A stretch of DNA of 64,000 bases from Oscillospiraceae bacterium (GTDB lineage: Bacteria > Bacillota > Clostridia > Oscillospirales > Oscillospiraceae), in NCBI GenBank assembly GCA_902791215.1, contig CADAUZ010000002.1:122706-186705 (forward strand), written 5' to 3'. Each line of letters starts with the position of its first letter. The stretch's first letter is position 1. The translations under genes were made by a program, and so were the position numbers. The notes under the pieces were generated by a model. It was given only the letters and a program-made list of their open reading frames with translations, was not told the DNA's origin and did no database searches. Below, one piece after another: positions 14,618 through 23,395 of this stretch.

Positions 14618-15966
14618 AAACCATCATGATCGCCGCCATGCACAGCGGCGCGGGCAAGACTGTCACGACCTGCGCTCTCCTCTCGGGCCTCAGGCAGCGA
14701 GGACTGCGGGTACAGGCCTTCAAGTGCGGCCCGGATTATATCGACCCCATGTTCCATGAGCGTGTGCTGGGCGTCCCCAGCCGGAACCTCGACCTGTTTC
14801 TGCAGGGCGAGACAGGCGTCAGAAGGACCATTTCCCGTGCCGACGCGGACATAGCTGTGATCGAAGGGGCCATGGGCTTTTACGACGGCCTGAGTAATAC
14901 CACCGAGGCCAGCGCCTGGGAGCTCGCGCGCCTGACAGAAACGCCGGTTGTGCTGACCGTCTCTCCGAAGGGCAGCGGCCTGACACTGGCGGCGCAGATT
15001 AAAGGACTCATGGACTTTCGCCCGGACAGCGGCATCGCGGCGCTGATCCTTGCCGACACGCCCGAGCGCCGCGCCGCGTCACTTGCGCCGGTGCTGGAGC
15101 GGGAGACGGGGCTGACGGTCCTGGGCTTCCTGCCGCCCATGGAAGAAGCGCACTTTGAAAGCCGCCACCTGGGGCTTATGACGGCGGGAGAGATCGAAGA
15201 CCTCACCGCGAGACTGGAAAAGCTGGGACAGGCGGCGGAACAGTATATCGACCTTGACCGACTGCTTATACTTGCCTCCACCAGCCGCTTGCGGCGTTTG
15301 GGGGAGGGGGACCGCTTCAGCGGTGGAAGGGGGTTCTGCTGCCGCATCGCCGCGGCGCGGGACGAGGCGTTCTGCTTTCTCTACGCCGACAATCTGGACG
15401 CGCTTCGGGACGCAGGCGCGGAGCTTGTTTTTTTCAGCCCGCTGCACGATTCGGAACTTCCAAATGCGGATGGGCTGTACCTCCCCGGCGGCTATCCCGA
15501 ATTGTACGCCGAAGCCCTGTCGGAAAACCACACCATGCGGCAAAGCATCGCGGCGGCGGTCAAAGGCGGCCTTCCCACGGTGGCCGAGTGCGGCGGCTTT
15601 CTCTATCTCGGGCAGAGCCTTGAGGACGCGGAAGGCCGCGCCCATCCCATGTGCGGTGTGCTGCCCGGGTGCGGCTTCAAAACCGGACGCTTGCAGCGCT
15701 TCGGCTACCAGACGCTCACAGCCCCGGCGGACAGCCTGCTCTTTCGCGTAGGAGAGCATATCCCCGCCCACGAGTTTCACTATTGGGACTGTACCGAAAA
15801 CGGCGCAGACCTGCGATCGGAGAAGCCTGACGGCAGAAGCTGGGCCTGCGGCTCTGTATCTGAAAACCTCTATGCCGCCTTCCCGCACCTGCACTTCGGC
15901 GGGCCTATCCCGCTTGCGCAACGATTTGTAAAGGCATGTGAACAATGGAAAGCATCTATGACATAA
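14614..15966 (+). CDS. cbiA: Cobyrinate a,c-diamide synthase
   Basis: This protein has 450 residues and starts at the ATG at 14614, which overlaps the cbiET stop. It amidates the a and c side chains of cobyrinate using glutamine and ATP. The N-terminal dethiobiotin-synthetase-like ATPase domain has AAMHSGAGKTVTTCALL (P-loop) and KCGPDYIDPMFH. The C-terminal class I glutaminase-like domain has PGGYPELYAEALSEN and the nucleophile region TVAECGGFLYLG (Cys). A short low-complexity linker at about 225-245 (RRLGEGDRFSGGRG) is unusual but in frame. Confidence 0.96.
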   Translation: MKTIMIAAMHSGAGKTVTTCALLSGLRQRGLRVQAFKCGPDYIDPMFHERVLGVPSRNLDLFLQGETGVRRTISRADADIAVIEGAMGFYDGLSNTTEASAWELARLTETPVVLTVSPKGSGLTLAAQIKGLMDFRPDSGIAALILADTPERRAASLAPVLERETGLTVLGFLPPMEEAHFESRHLGLMTAGEIEDLTARLEKLGQAAEQYIDLDRLLILASTSRLRRLGEGDRFSGGRGFCCRIAAARDEAFCFLYADNLDALRDAGAELVFFSPLHDSELPNADGLYLPGGYPELYAEALSENHTMRQSIAAAVKGGLPTVAECGGFLYLGQSLEDAEGRAHPMCGVLPGCGFKTGRLQRFGYQTLTAPADSLLFRVGEHIPAHEFHYWDCTENGADLRSEKPDGRSWACGSVSENLYAAFPHLHFGGPIPLAQRFVKACEQWKASMT

Positions 15967-17006
15967 TCAAAACGATCACGCCGCCTGACGAATCGGCGCG
16001 AAAGGCTGCACGGCGGCAGTGGGACAGTCTGGCAAAGCCCCTGGGAAGTCTCGGCGTCTTTGAGGATATGATCGCAAAGCTCGCCGCCCTGAAGGGGGAT
16101 ACGGACGTGCGCATTGACGACCGCCGCCTGCTGGTCTTCTGCGCGGATAACGGCGTGGTGTGCCAGGGAGTTACCCAGTGTGAAAGCGATGTGACCGCAA
16201 AGGTCGCGGTGGCTCTCGCGGAAAACCGCAGCAGCGTAAGCCCCATGGCTCAATACGCAAACTGCCGGGTGATCCCGGTGGATGTGGGCATACTGGATTT
16301 CCCGGGCCATCCAGGTGTCTTGAATCGCCGTGTCCGAAACGGCACCGACGACTTGAGCCTCGGCCCCGCCATGACGCGGGACGAATGCCTTGCCGCCATG
16401 CTCAGCGGTGCGAAGCTTGCGCAGGAAAATGTCGCCGACGGCGCGGATATCCTGCTCATCGGGGAGATGGGCATCGGCAACACCACCAGCTCCTCGGCGG
16501 TGCTCTGTTCAATGCTTGCCCTTGATCCCGCAGATGTCGTCGGGCGCGGCGCGGGCCTTTCTGCGTCGGGCCTTGCGCGCAAGCGTGAGGTCATCCGGCG
16601 CGCCCTTTCCCTCAACAGACCAAACCCAACTGACCCCGTGGACGTACTTACAAAGGTCGGCGGGCTGGACCTTGCTGCCATGTGCGGGGCCTATCTGGGT
16701 GCGGCAGCCTGCAATACCCCCGCCGTGATCGACGGGTTCATCAGCGCCGCCGCCGCGCTCTGCGCCACGCTCTTGTGTCCCGCTGCGGAAAAAGCGTTCT
16801 TTCCGAGCCATCATTCGGGGGAGCGGCGCGGCGCGGCGGTGCTGGATGTGTTTGGCCTGGCTGCCCCTCTCTGCGCCGAAATGCGCCTCGGTGAGGGCGG
16901 CGGCGCGGTCATGCTGCTGCCGCTTCTGGATATGGCGCTTTCCCTCTACCGCAGCGATCAGAGCTTCGGCCGCCTCGGCATCGAAGCTTATACGCCGCAG
17001 GAGTAA
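15945..17006 (+). CDS. cobT: Nicotinate-nucleotide-dimethylbenzimidazole phosphoribosyltransferase
   Basis: This protein has 353 residues and overlaps the cbiA end by 22 bp. It activates the lower-ligand base by transferring phosphoribose from nicotinate mononucleotide, giving alpha-ribazole phosphate. The family motifs RRQWDSLAKPLGSLG, VFCADNGVVCQGVTQ and LLIGEMGIGNTTSSSA are clear, as is the C-terminal LGEGGGAVMLLPLLD with its catalytic glutamate. No bza genes for making dimethylbenzimidazole are in the window, so the base may come from outside or be another benzimidazole or purine. Confidence 0.97.
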   Translation: MESIYDIIKTITPPDESARKAARRQWDSLAKPLGSLGVFEDMIAKLAALKGDTDVRIDDRRLLVFCADNGVVCQGVTQCESDVTAKVAVALAENRSSVSPMAQYANCRVIPVDVGILDFPGHPGVLNRRVRNGTDDLSLGPAMTRDECLAAMLSGAKLAQENVADGADILLIGEMGIGNTTSSSAVLCSMLALDPADVVGRGAGLSASGLARKREVIRRALSLNRPNPTDPVDVLTKVGGLDLAAMCGAYLGAAACNTPAVIDGFISAAAALCATLLCPAAEKAFFPSHHSGERRGAAVLDVFGLAAPLCAEMRLGEGGGAVMLLPLLDMALSLYRSDQSFGRLGIEAYTPQE

Positions 17007-17013
17007 CGAGATT

Positions 17014-17526
17014 ATGTTAACCATCGTAATCGGCGGCGCGGGCAGCGGCAAGAGTGCCTTTGCCGAAAAGCATGTCTGTACGCTGCCGGGCCGAAAAATC
17101 TATCTTGCGACCATGCTCCCACGCGACGGGGAATCCCGCGCACGCGTGAGCAGGCACCGTGCTCAGCGCGCGCACCTGGGCTTTGAAACCCTTGAGCGCG
17201 GCCTTGACCTTGCGGGTGCCGACATCCCGGCGGATGCAAACGTCCTGCTGGAGGACTTGTCAAATCTGCTGGCAAATGAGATTTACGAAGCGGAGGGCGG
17301 CGGTATGGATTCCGTGCACCGAGGGCTTGAACATCTGATCACGTCATGCGAAAATCTCACTGTCGTGACCAACGAGGTCTTCTCAGGCGGCGCGGACTAT
17401 GACGCGGAGAGCCTGCGGTACATGCACGCGCTCGCCGATCTGAACCGATGGCTTGCCATGCGCGCCGACCTCGCTGTCGAGATCGTGTGCGGTCTGCCGA
17501 ATGTGCTGAAGGGGGAACTGCCGTGA
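17014..17526 (+). CDS. cobU: Adenosylcobinamide kinase / adenosylcobinamide-phosphate guanylyltransferase
   Basis: This protein has 170 residues and starts at the ATG at 17014, 7 bp after cobT; a longer frame inside cobT is ignored. The P-loop IGGAGSGKSAFAEKH is at the N-terminus, RHRAQRAHLGFETLE is the guanylate-site histidine region, and VTNEVFSGG is the conserved NEV motif. It phosphorylates adenosylcobinamide and attaches GMP in nucleotide-loop assembly. The sequence ends VCGLPNVLKGELP, very like the end of the CobU-like protein at 18281. Confidence 0.93.
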   Translation: MLTIVIGGAGSGKSAFAEKHVCTLPGRKIYLATMLPRDGESRARVSRHRAQRAHLGFETLERGLDLAGADIPADANVLLEDLSNLLANEIYEAEGGGMDSVHRGLEHLITSCENLTVVTNEVFSGGADYDAESLRYMHALADLNRWLAMRADLAVEIVCGLPNVLKGELP

Positions 17527-18284
17527 TTGTGCTGGAAACCATCGCCGTGGCCTTCTCCATGTTCTCGGCGATCCCGATGCCGCAATTTGGATGGAATGAA
17601 CGCAATATGCGCTGCAGCCTCTGCGCCTTCCCGCTGATCGGCGCGGTGATCGCTGCGTGTATGTGGGGCTGGGGAAAGCTGTGCCTGCTCCTGGCCCTGC
17701 CGGAAGTTTTACGCGGCGCGGGCCTGTGCCTGCTGCCGGTACTCATTACAGGCGGTATCCACCTGGACGGCTATTGCGACACTTGCGATGCACTTGCATC
17801 CCACCAGGGCGTTGAAAAACGGCAGAAAATCTTAAAAGATCCCCACCTCGGCGCATTCGCGGCGATACGACTCTGCGCGTATTTCCTCGCGGATTTCGCC
17901 CTTTGGACATCTTCGCCCGTCCTGCGTCTGCCTGTTCTGCTTGGGATGTTCTGTCTGTCGCGTGCCCTCTCCGGCCTTGCGCTGACAAGCTTTCCTCTCC
18001 GTGAGGGCAGCGGCCTTGCCCGCTCCTTTGCCGAGGCGTCGGACAAAAAACGTGTGCGGACGGTGCTGACGATCACAGCCGCTGCGCTCTCCCTGATGCT
18101 GATTATTCTGCACGCGGGGGAGACCGTCCTTGCCGCGCTCCTTGTGTTCCTGCATTACCGCCGTATGTGCGCCAAGGATTTCGGCGGGCTGTCGGGCGAT
18201 CTCGCCGGGTGGTTTTTGCAGACGGCGGAGCTCTGGATGCTTACGGCGCTGGTGCTTCGGTATTACGTGGAGGCTGTGTTATGA
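17523..18284 (+). CDS. cobS: Cobalamin (5'-phosphate) synthase, membrane protein
   Basis: This protein has 253 residues. It starts at the GTG at 17523, which overlaps the cobU stop (GTGA). It joins adenosyl-GDP-cobinamide with alpha-ribazole (phosphate) in the cytoplasmic membrane. Family features are SMFSAIPMPQF near the N-terminus, the acidic HLDGYCDTCDAL motif, and DPHLGAFA. Several hydrophobic segments follow (about 30-50, 60-80, 105-150, 175-205, 225-250). Confidence 0.95.
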   Translation: MIVLETIAVAFSMFSAIPMPQFGWNERNMRCSLCAFPLIGAVIAACMWGWGKLCLLLALPEVLRGAGLCLLPVLITGGIHLDGYCDTCDALASHQGVEKRQKILKDPHLGAFAAIRLCAYFLADFALWTSSPVLRLPVLLGMFCLSRALSGLALTSFPLREGSGLARSFAEASDKKRVRTVLTITAAALSLMLIILHAGETVLAALLVFLHYRRMCAKDFGGLSGDLAGWFLQTAELWMLTALVLRYYVEAVL

Positions 18285-18613
18285 TCTTTGTGACCGGCCC
18301 GCTGTACGCGGGAAAACGCGAATACATCCGAAACGCTCTGGGCCTGAGCGAGGCGGCGTTTAGCGCCCGCGCCGTCTGGGACGTGCAGGAGCTGGCGCCC
18401 GGGGCTGAGCTTCCGGTCCTCGCCGACCGCCTCGCGGAAAAGAATATCGTCATCGCCACCGAGCTCGGCGGCGGTCTCGTACCCATCGACAGAGCCGAAC
18501 GCGAAAAACGGGAGGCTGCGGGCCGGCTTGCCTGCCTGCTCGCCGAACGGGCGGACACGGTGATCCGCGTCTGCTGCGGTCTCGGGCAGGTTTTGAAGGG
18601 GACACTTCCATGA
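18281..18613 (+). CDS. Short CobU-like protein with degenerate P-loop
   Basis: This protein has 110 residues and starts at the ATG at 18281, overlapping the cobS stop (ATGA). It resembles a shortened CobU: MIFVTGPLYAGKREYIRNAL takes the place of the P-loop, IVIATELGGGLVPIDRAER matches the NEVGxGxVP motif, and the end is VCCGLGQVLKGTLP. The G-x-x-x-x-G-K spacing survives (GPLYAGK), but the usual Ser/Thr after the Lys is Arg and the histidine nucleotidylation segment is missing. It may be an inactive partner or assembly factor for CobU, or a divergent kinase. Similar short proteins occur in Clostridial cobalamin operons. Confidence 0.75.
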   Translation: MIFVTGPLYAGKREYIRNALGLSEAAFSARAVWDVQELAPGAELPVLADRLAEKNIVIATELGGGLVPIDRAEREKREAAGRLACLLAERADTVIRVCCGLGQVLKGTLP

Positions 18614-19176
18614 AAATCTGGCTCATCCGCCATGGCCTGACGCGCCTTGGCGAGGAAAAGCGCTATCAGGGCGTGCTGGACGAGGGCTTGTCCGACCATG
18701 GCCGCGCAGCCCTCAGACAGGCGGATTTTTCACCGTCGTGCGTATATGTCTCCCCGATGCTGAGGGCGCGGGAAACGGCGGCGATCCTCTTTCCGGGAGC
18801 GGAACGGATCGTTGTCCCCGACCTGCGGGAGATGGACTTCGGCACCTTTGAGGGGCGCGGCTGGTGGGAGATGGAGAAGGACGCCGCCTATCGCGCCTGG
18901 GTGGACGGCGGCTGCCTGGGCCGCTGCCCGGGGGGAGAAGACCGTGAGGGCTTTTCCCGGCGCGTCTGCAATGCAATGGAGGCCCTGCTGCAAACGGGGG
19001 AGGACCTCGTGATCGTCGCCCACGGCGGCACGCAGATGGCGGTGCTGGAGCGCTGGGGGAAGCCCGAGCGGGAATACTACCGCTGGCAGACGTCCTGCGG
19101 CTGCGGTTTTCTGCTTTCGTATGACAGACAGCGTGACGAAATGCGCGTGGAGCGGGAGCTTGGATTTTTGAAATGA
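18610..19176 (+). CDS. cobC: Alpha-ribazole phosphatase-like histidine phosphatase
   Basis: This protein has 188 residues and overlaps both neighbours by 4 bp. It has the histidine phosphatase fold: the catalytic RHG at WLIRHGLTRLGEEKRYQG, the second Arg at SPMLRARETA, EMDFGTFEGR, and the second histidine at IVAHGGTQMAVL. In this setting it most likely removes phosphate from alpha-ribazole phosphate or from adenosylcobalamin phosphate. Confidence 0.9.
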   Translation: MKIWLIRHGLTRLGEEKRYQGVLDEGLSDHGRAALRQADFSPSCVYVSPMLRARETAAILFPGAERIVVPDLREMDFGTFEGRGWWEMEKDAAYRAWVDGGCLGRCPGGEDREGFSRRVCNAMEALLQTGEDLVIVAHGGTQMAVLERWGKPEREYYRWQTSCGCGFLLSYDRQRDEMRVERELGFLK

Positions 19177-20144
19177 GGATTCTTTATGCCGCCCTGTGCG
19201 GCTTCGCGCTGGATCTGCTGCTGGGCGACCCGGCATGGCTTACGCCCGTTCATCCGGTGGTACTCATGGGCAGAGCGATCACGGCGCTGGAAAAGCTGCT
19301 GCGGACGCTGTTTCCGAAAACCGTCCGGGGAGAGGAAGCGGCAGGCGCCTTGATGGCCGTAGTCATGAGTGTCGGAACGCTTGCATTATGTAAACTGATC
19401 CTGAGACTGCTGGACGGTTTCTGCCCGCCGCTGTCTTTCGCGTTGGAAGTGATCTGGTGCTGGCAGGCGCTGGCGGTCAGAGACCTGAAGGTCGAGGCCT
19501 TGCGTGTGCAGACAGCACTGGAGACAGAGGGGCTGGAGGCTGCGCGCAAGGCGGTGTCCCGCATCGTCGGGCGAGACACGGCAGCCCTCGATGAGAAAGG
19601 CGTAGCCCGTGCGGCGGTGGAGACCGTGGCGGAAAACTTCTCCGACGGCGTGATCGCGCCGCTTGTGTACATGCTCCTCGGCGGCGCGCCCCTTGCCCTG
19701 TGCTATAAGGCAATCAACACCATGGACAGCATGGTTGGCTATAAAAACGCGCGTTACCTCCACTTTGGGCGCGTGCCCGCAAGGCTGGACGATGCGGCAA
19801 ATTATCTCCCGTCCCGTCTCGCCGCGCTGCTGCTGATCGCGGCGGCAAAGCTTACGGGGGAGGACGCGGTCTCGGCATGGCGCATCTGGCGGCGGGACCG
19901 CAGAAAGCACGCAAGCCCCAACTCAGCCCAGTGCGAGGCGGCGATGGCAGGCGCGCTGGGTCTGCGGCTCTGCGGCCCGGCCAGCTATTTCGGTGTAAAG
20001 CATGACAAGCCCTGGATCGGGGACCGGCGGCGCGAGATCGTCCCCGGGGATATCAGCCGCGCCTGCCGCCTCGAATATGCCGGAGCGCTGCTGGGGCTTG
20101 CGGTGTTGGGCTTGGTACGCTTTCTTGCCGCAATGTCAATCTGA
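19173..20144 (+). CDS. cbiB: Adenosylcobinamide-phosphate synthase, membrane protein
   Basis: This protein has 323 residues and attaches aminopropanol (phosphate) to adenosylcobyrate. Recognised features are LLGDPAWLTPVHPVVLMGR at the N-terminus, the ETVAENFSDGVIAPL motif, and ALCYKAINTMDSMVGYKN. It has several membrane segments. The gene ends LAAMSI, and its last codons plus the TGA stop lie inside the palindromic repeat 20135-20195, so the repeat has replaced the original 3' end. A single ATTATGTAAA word is at 19385. Confidence 0.95.
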   Translation: MRILYAALCGFALDLLLGDPAWLTPVHPVVLMGRAITALEKLLRTLFPKTVRGEEAAGALMAVVMSVGTLALCKLILRLLDGFCPPLSFALEVIWCWQALAVRDLKVEALRVQTALETEGLEAARKAVSRIVGRDTAALDEKGVARAAVETVAENFSDGVIAPLVYMLLGGAPLALCYKAINTMDSMVGYKNARYLHFGRVPARLDDAANYLPSRLAALLLIAAAKLTGEDAVSAWRIWRRDRRKHASPNSAQCEAAMAGALGLRLCGPASYFGVKHDKPWIGDRRREIVPGDISRACRLEYAGALLGLAVLGLVRFLAAMSI

Positions 20145-20195
20145 GCAAAGCGAAGAATCTGAAAAGAAGATCCTTCGCATACGCGAAGCCATGAC
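20135..20195. repeat. Palindromic repeat overlapping the 3' end of cbiB
   Basis: GTCAATCTGAGCAAAGCGAAGAATCT and AGAAGATCCTTCGCATACGCGAAGCCATGAC are diverged inverted halves of the same repeat family as 8543-8620. It provides the cbiB stop codon at 20142-20144. Confidence 0.7.
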
Positions 20196-20213
20196 AGAAT
20201 AGGAAAACTGATT

Positions 20214-21266
20214 ATGAAACTCATCCATGGCGGCGACTGGGCCGGTTTTGAAACGGAATACGGAAAAACGCCGCTGGACTTCTCGGCCAGCATCAGCCCC
20301 CTCGGCCTGCCGGAGGGCGTGCGCGCGGCGGCATTGCGGGCGCTGGAAAAAGCTGACCGCTACCCCGATCCCCTGTGCCGGCGACTTTGCGCGGCACTTT
20401 CGGCATATCACGGCGTCCCGGTCTCAAACATCGTGTGCGGCAGCGGGGCGTCGGATCTGATCTATCGCCTCTGTCATACGCTCAAGCCAAAGAGCGCGGC
20501 GGTGTTCGTGCCGGGCTTTGCCGAATATGCCCGTGCCCTGCGGGAGACAGCGTGCAGCGTTACGGAAATCCCATTAGCGTCGGACTTCCGCCTGACGGAA
20601 GAACAGCTTAAGCAGATCCCGGAGGACTGCGAGCTTCTCTTTCTCTGCAATCCCAATAACCCCACCGGTCTTCTGACCGGGCGGGAGCTGCTGCTGCCGC
20701 TTCTTGATTTCTGCCGGGAGCACGGAACGATCCTCGCCGTGGACGAGTGCTTTCTGGATTTCTGCGAGGACGCCGCCGACTACAGCCTGGTCTCTGTGCT
20801 TGCGGAATACCCGGAGCTGATTGTTATCAGGGCCTTCACCAAAACCTACGCCATGGCGGGGCTGCGTCTGGGCTATGTCCTCTGCGGCAGCACAGCGCTT
20901 GCCGAAAAGCTTCGGGCCAGCGGTCAGCCCTGGGCAGTGTCCGCTGTCGCGGAAGAGGCAGGCGCGGCGGCATTATGTGAAGAAAATTATGTAAATCAAC
21001 TTCGCGCGCTTATCAAAACCGAACGGCAGCACATGAGTACAGCACTGGAAGCGCTCGGCCTGCGTGTTGTTCCGGGGGAAGCAAATTTTCTGCTCTTTCA
21101 CTGCGCGGACTCAGGGCTTGCCAAAGAACTCCGGGAGCGCGGCGTGCTGATCCGGGACTGCGCCAGTTTCGCCGGGCTCCAAAAGGGCTGGTATCGCACG
21201 GCAGTCCGCACCGAGGCGGAGAATACCGTTTTGTTGGAAACGATCAGGGAGGTCCTGCATGGCTAA
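20214..21266 (+). CDS. cobD: L-threonine-O-3-phosphate decarboxylase
   Basis: This protein has 350 residues, a fold-type I PLP enzyme that makes (R)-1-aminopropan-2-ol phosphate for CbiB. The motifs IHGGDWAG...LDFSASISPLGLP, LCNPNNPTGLL, VDECFLDF and the PLP lysine in RAFTKTYAMAGLRLGY are all present. The ribosome site is weak (AGGAAAA), possibly because the repeat just upstream replaced the intergenic DNA. The coding sequence contains two 14-bp-spaced ATTATGTRAA words (20972, 20986) in AT-rich codons. Confidence 0.95.
   Translation: MKLIHGGDWAGFETEYGKTPLDFSASISPLGLPEGVRAAALRALEKADRYPDPLCRRLCAALSAYHGVPVSNIVCGSGASDLIYRLCHTLKPKSAAVFVPGFAEYARALRETACSVTEIPLASDFRLTEEQLKQIPEDCELLFLCNPNNPTGLLTGRELLLPLLDFCREHGTILAVDECFLDFCEDAADYSLVSVLAEYPELIVIRAFTKTYAMAGLRLGYVLCGSTALAEKLRASGQPWAVSAVAEEAGAAALCEENYVNQLRALIKTERQHMSTALEALGLRVVPGEANFLLFHCADSGLAKELRERGVLIRDCASFAGLQKGWYRTAVRTEAENTVLLETIREVLHG
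20972..20995. repeat. Two 14-bp-spaced ATTATGTRAA words inside cobD
   Basis: attatgtgaa (20972-20981) and attatgtaaa (20986-20995) are complements of the TTYACATAAT unit found upstream of the CARF nuclease gene, with the same 4-bp spacer. They use codons such as TTA, AAT and TAT that are rare in the surrounding GC-rich gene. Confidence 0.55.
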
Positions 21267-22755
21267 ACGCATCATGATCCAGGGCACCATGTCCGGCGCG
21301 GGCAAGAGCCTCTTGGTGACCGCCCTGTGCCGCATCTTCGCGCAGGACGGCCATCGCGTCGCCCCCTTCAAAAGCCAGAACATGGCTCTCAACAGCTTTG
21401 TCACGCCTGACGGTCTGGAGCTGGGCCGAGCCCAGGCGGTGCAGGCGGAGGCGGCGGGCGTCGAGTGTGACGTGCGCATGAATCCGATCTTATTAAAGCC
21501 CTCCAGCGACACGGGCAGCCAGCTCATCGTAAACGGCGAAGTGAGGGGGCATTACGCCGCGGCAGAGTATTTCAAAATGAAGCGCGGTCTCATCCCCGAC
21601 ATTATGGCGGCTTACAACAGCCTTGCTGCCGAAAACGACATCATTGTCATCGAGGGCGCCGGTTCCCCGGCGGAGATCAATCTCCGGGCGGATGACATCG
21701 TGAACATGGGACTTGCGGAAATGGTCGACGCGCCGGTGCTGCTGGCGGGAGACATCGACCGCGGCGGCGTATTCGCCCAGCTCTACGGCACCGTTGCTCT
21801 GCTCAGGGAAGAAGAACGGTGGCGCGTGAAGGGCACGATCATCAACAAGTTTCGCGGCGATGTGGAGCTCCTGCGCCCCGGTTTGCAGCAGCTTGAAGAA
21901 CTCACCAAGGTCCCTGTGCTGGGCGTGGTGCCCTGGGTGCGCGCGGACATCGACGACGAGGACAGCTTTGCCCCCTGTCTGGAGCAGACCCAATGCGGCC
22001 ATGCGCTGGATGTGGCGGTGATCCGCCTGCCGCATATCTCCAACTTCACGGACTTTGCCCCGCTGCGCGAGCATCCGGATATTGAAATACGTTATGTAAA
22101 CCGGACGGACAAACTCGAAACCCCGGACATGATCCTCCTGCCGGGGACGAAGAACACCATGGAAGATCTGCTCTGGCTGCGCGACAGCGGTCTTGCCGAG
22201 GCGATCAAAGCGGCGGCGGGAGCGGGAACACCGATACTCGGTGTCTGCGGCGGTTATCAGATGCTGGGGCGCACGCTGCGTGATCCCATGGGTGTAGAGC
22301 GGCAGGGCACACTGCCCGGCCTGGGACTCCTGCCGGTGGACACGGCGTTTACGGGGGAGAAAACCCGCGCGCGTAAAAACGCTGTCTGTGAAGCTGCGCC
22401 TTTTGCGGGCGCGAAGCTCACCGGTTATGAGATCCACATGGGAAAAACGGAGACGGCCGCCGCTCCCTTCTGCCGCTTTGAGGACGGGACAACGGACGGC
22501 GCGGTCTGCGGCCATGTCTTCGGGACCTACCTCCACGGCCTGTTCGACAGCGGGGAGCTGGTAGACCGCCTGGCGCAGTACCTCGCCGGGCGAAAGGGGA
22601 TCACGGTATCTGATAAGCCTGTAGAGCCGCGGGCTGCTTATCGGAACCGGCAGTACGATCTGCTGGCCGACGCCGCGCGCGAAAGCCTGGACATGCCGCG
22701 TATCTATGAGATCATGGAGGAGTACGCCGATGAAAACACTTCCTTCCGATATTGA
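21259..22755 (+). CDS. cbiP: Cobyric acid synthase
   Basis: This protein has 498 residues and overlaps cobD by 8 bp. It performs the glutamine-dependent amidations at b, d, e and g. The N-terminal ATPase domain has IQGTMSGAGKSLLVTALCR, FKSQNMALNSFVT and EGAGSPAEINL. The C-terminal glutaminase-like domain has GVCGGYQMLGRTL with the Cys, and GTYLHGLFDSG with the His. The length is normal for the family. Confidence 0.97.
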   Translation: MAKRIMIQGTMSGAGKSLLVTALCRIFAQDGHRVAPFKSQNMALNSFVTPDGLELGRAQAVQAEAAGVECDVRMNPILLKPSSDTGSQLIVNGEVRGHYAAAEYFKMKRGLIPDIMAAYNSLAAENDIIVIEGAGSPAEINLRADDIVNMGLAEMVDAPVLLAGDIDRGGVFAQLYGTVALLREEERWRVKGTIINKFRGDVELLRPGLQQLEELTKVPVLGVVPWVRADIDDEDSFAPCLEQTQCGHALDVAVIRLPHISNFTDFAPLREHPDIEIRYVNRTDKLETPDMILLPGTKNTMEDLLWLRDSGLAEAIKAAAGAGTPILGVCGGYQMLGRTLRDPMGVERQGTLPGLGLLPVDTAFTGEKTRARKNAVCEAAPFAGAKLTGYEIHMGKTETAAAPFCRFEDGTTDGAVCGHVFGTYLHGLFDSGELVDRLAQYLAGRKGITVSDKPVEPRAAYRNRQYDLLADAARESLDMPRIYEIMEEYADENTSFRY

Positions 22756-23392
22756 GCGCGGCAGCATGGCCATCATCGCGGAGGAACTCAAGGCGCGGGG
22801 CATCACGCTCCCGCCGGAGAATGCCGCCGTGGTCATGCGCTGCATCCACGCAAGCGCCGACTTTGACTACGCCGATAATCTGCGCTTCACCCCCGGCACG
22901 GTTGAAAAGGCGGTGGAGGCTATGCGGAGCGGCGCGGAGATCGTGACCGATACCAACATGGCCCTCGCGGGCATCAGCCGCCCGGGGCTCAAAAAACTCG
23001 GCGGGGCGGCCTACTGCTTTATGGCGGAGGGCTTCATCGCCGAAACCGCAAAGCAAAACGGCACCACCCGTGCCGTTGCCGCCATGGATTACGCGGCGGA
23101 AAAGCACCCGGACGCCATCCTCGCCGTCGGCAACGCCCCCACGGCGCTCTTTCGCATTGTGGAGAGGATCGAAGCGGGGCTTCGTCCCCGGCTCGTGATC
23201 GCGGCGCCCGTGGGCTTTGTGAATGTGGTGGAGGCCAAGGAGCGCGTTTTTGAGACGTGCGAAAGATACGATGTTCCCGCCATCGCCGCCATGGGCCGCA
23301 AGGGCGGCAGCAGTATCGCCGCCGCGATCTGCAACGCCCTCATTTACACCGCGACGGATATGCTGGACCCAAAAGCCAGGGGCTGGAGCTGA
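22730..23392 (+). CDS. cbiC: Cobalt-precorrin-8 methylmutase
   Basis: This protein has 220 residues. The ATG at 22730 follows GGAGGAG inside the 3' end of cbiP (26-bp overlap). It moves the C11 methyl group to C12, giving cobyrinic acid. Motifs include VVMRCIHASADFDYA with the catalytic His, EIVTDTNMALAGI, and AVGNAPTALFRI. The C-terminal GFVNVVEAKE and GRKGGSSIAAA are typical. Confidence 0.96.
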   Translation: MKTLPSDIERGSMAIIAEELKARGITLPPENAAVVMRCIHASADFDYADNLRFTPGTVEKAVEAMRSGAEIVTDTNMALAGISRPGLKKLGGAAYCFMAEGFIAETAKQNGTTRAVAAMDYAAEKHPDAILAVGNAPTALFRIVERIEAGLRPRLVIAAPVGFVNVVEAKERVFETCERYDVPAIAAMGRKGGSSIAAAICNALIYTATDMLDPKARGWS

Positions 23393-23395
23393 GCA

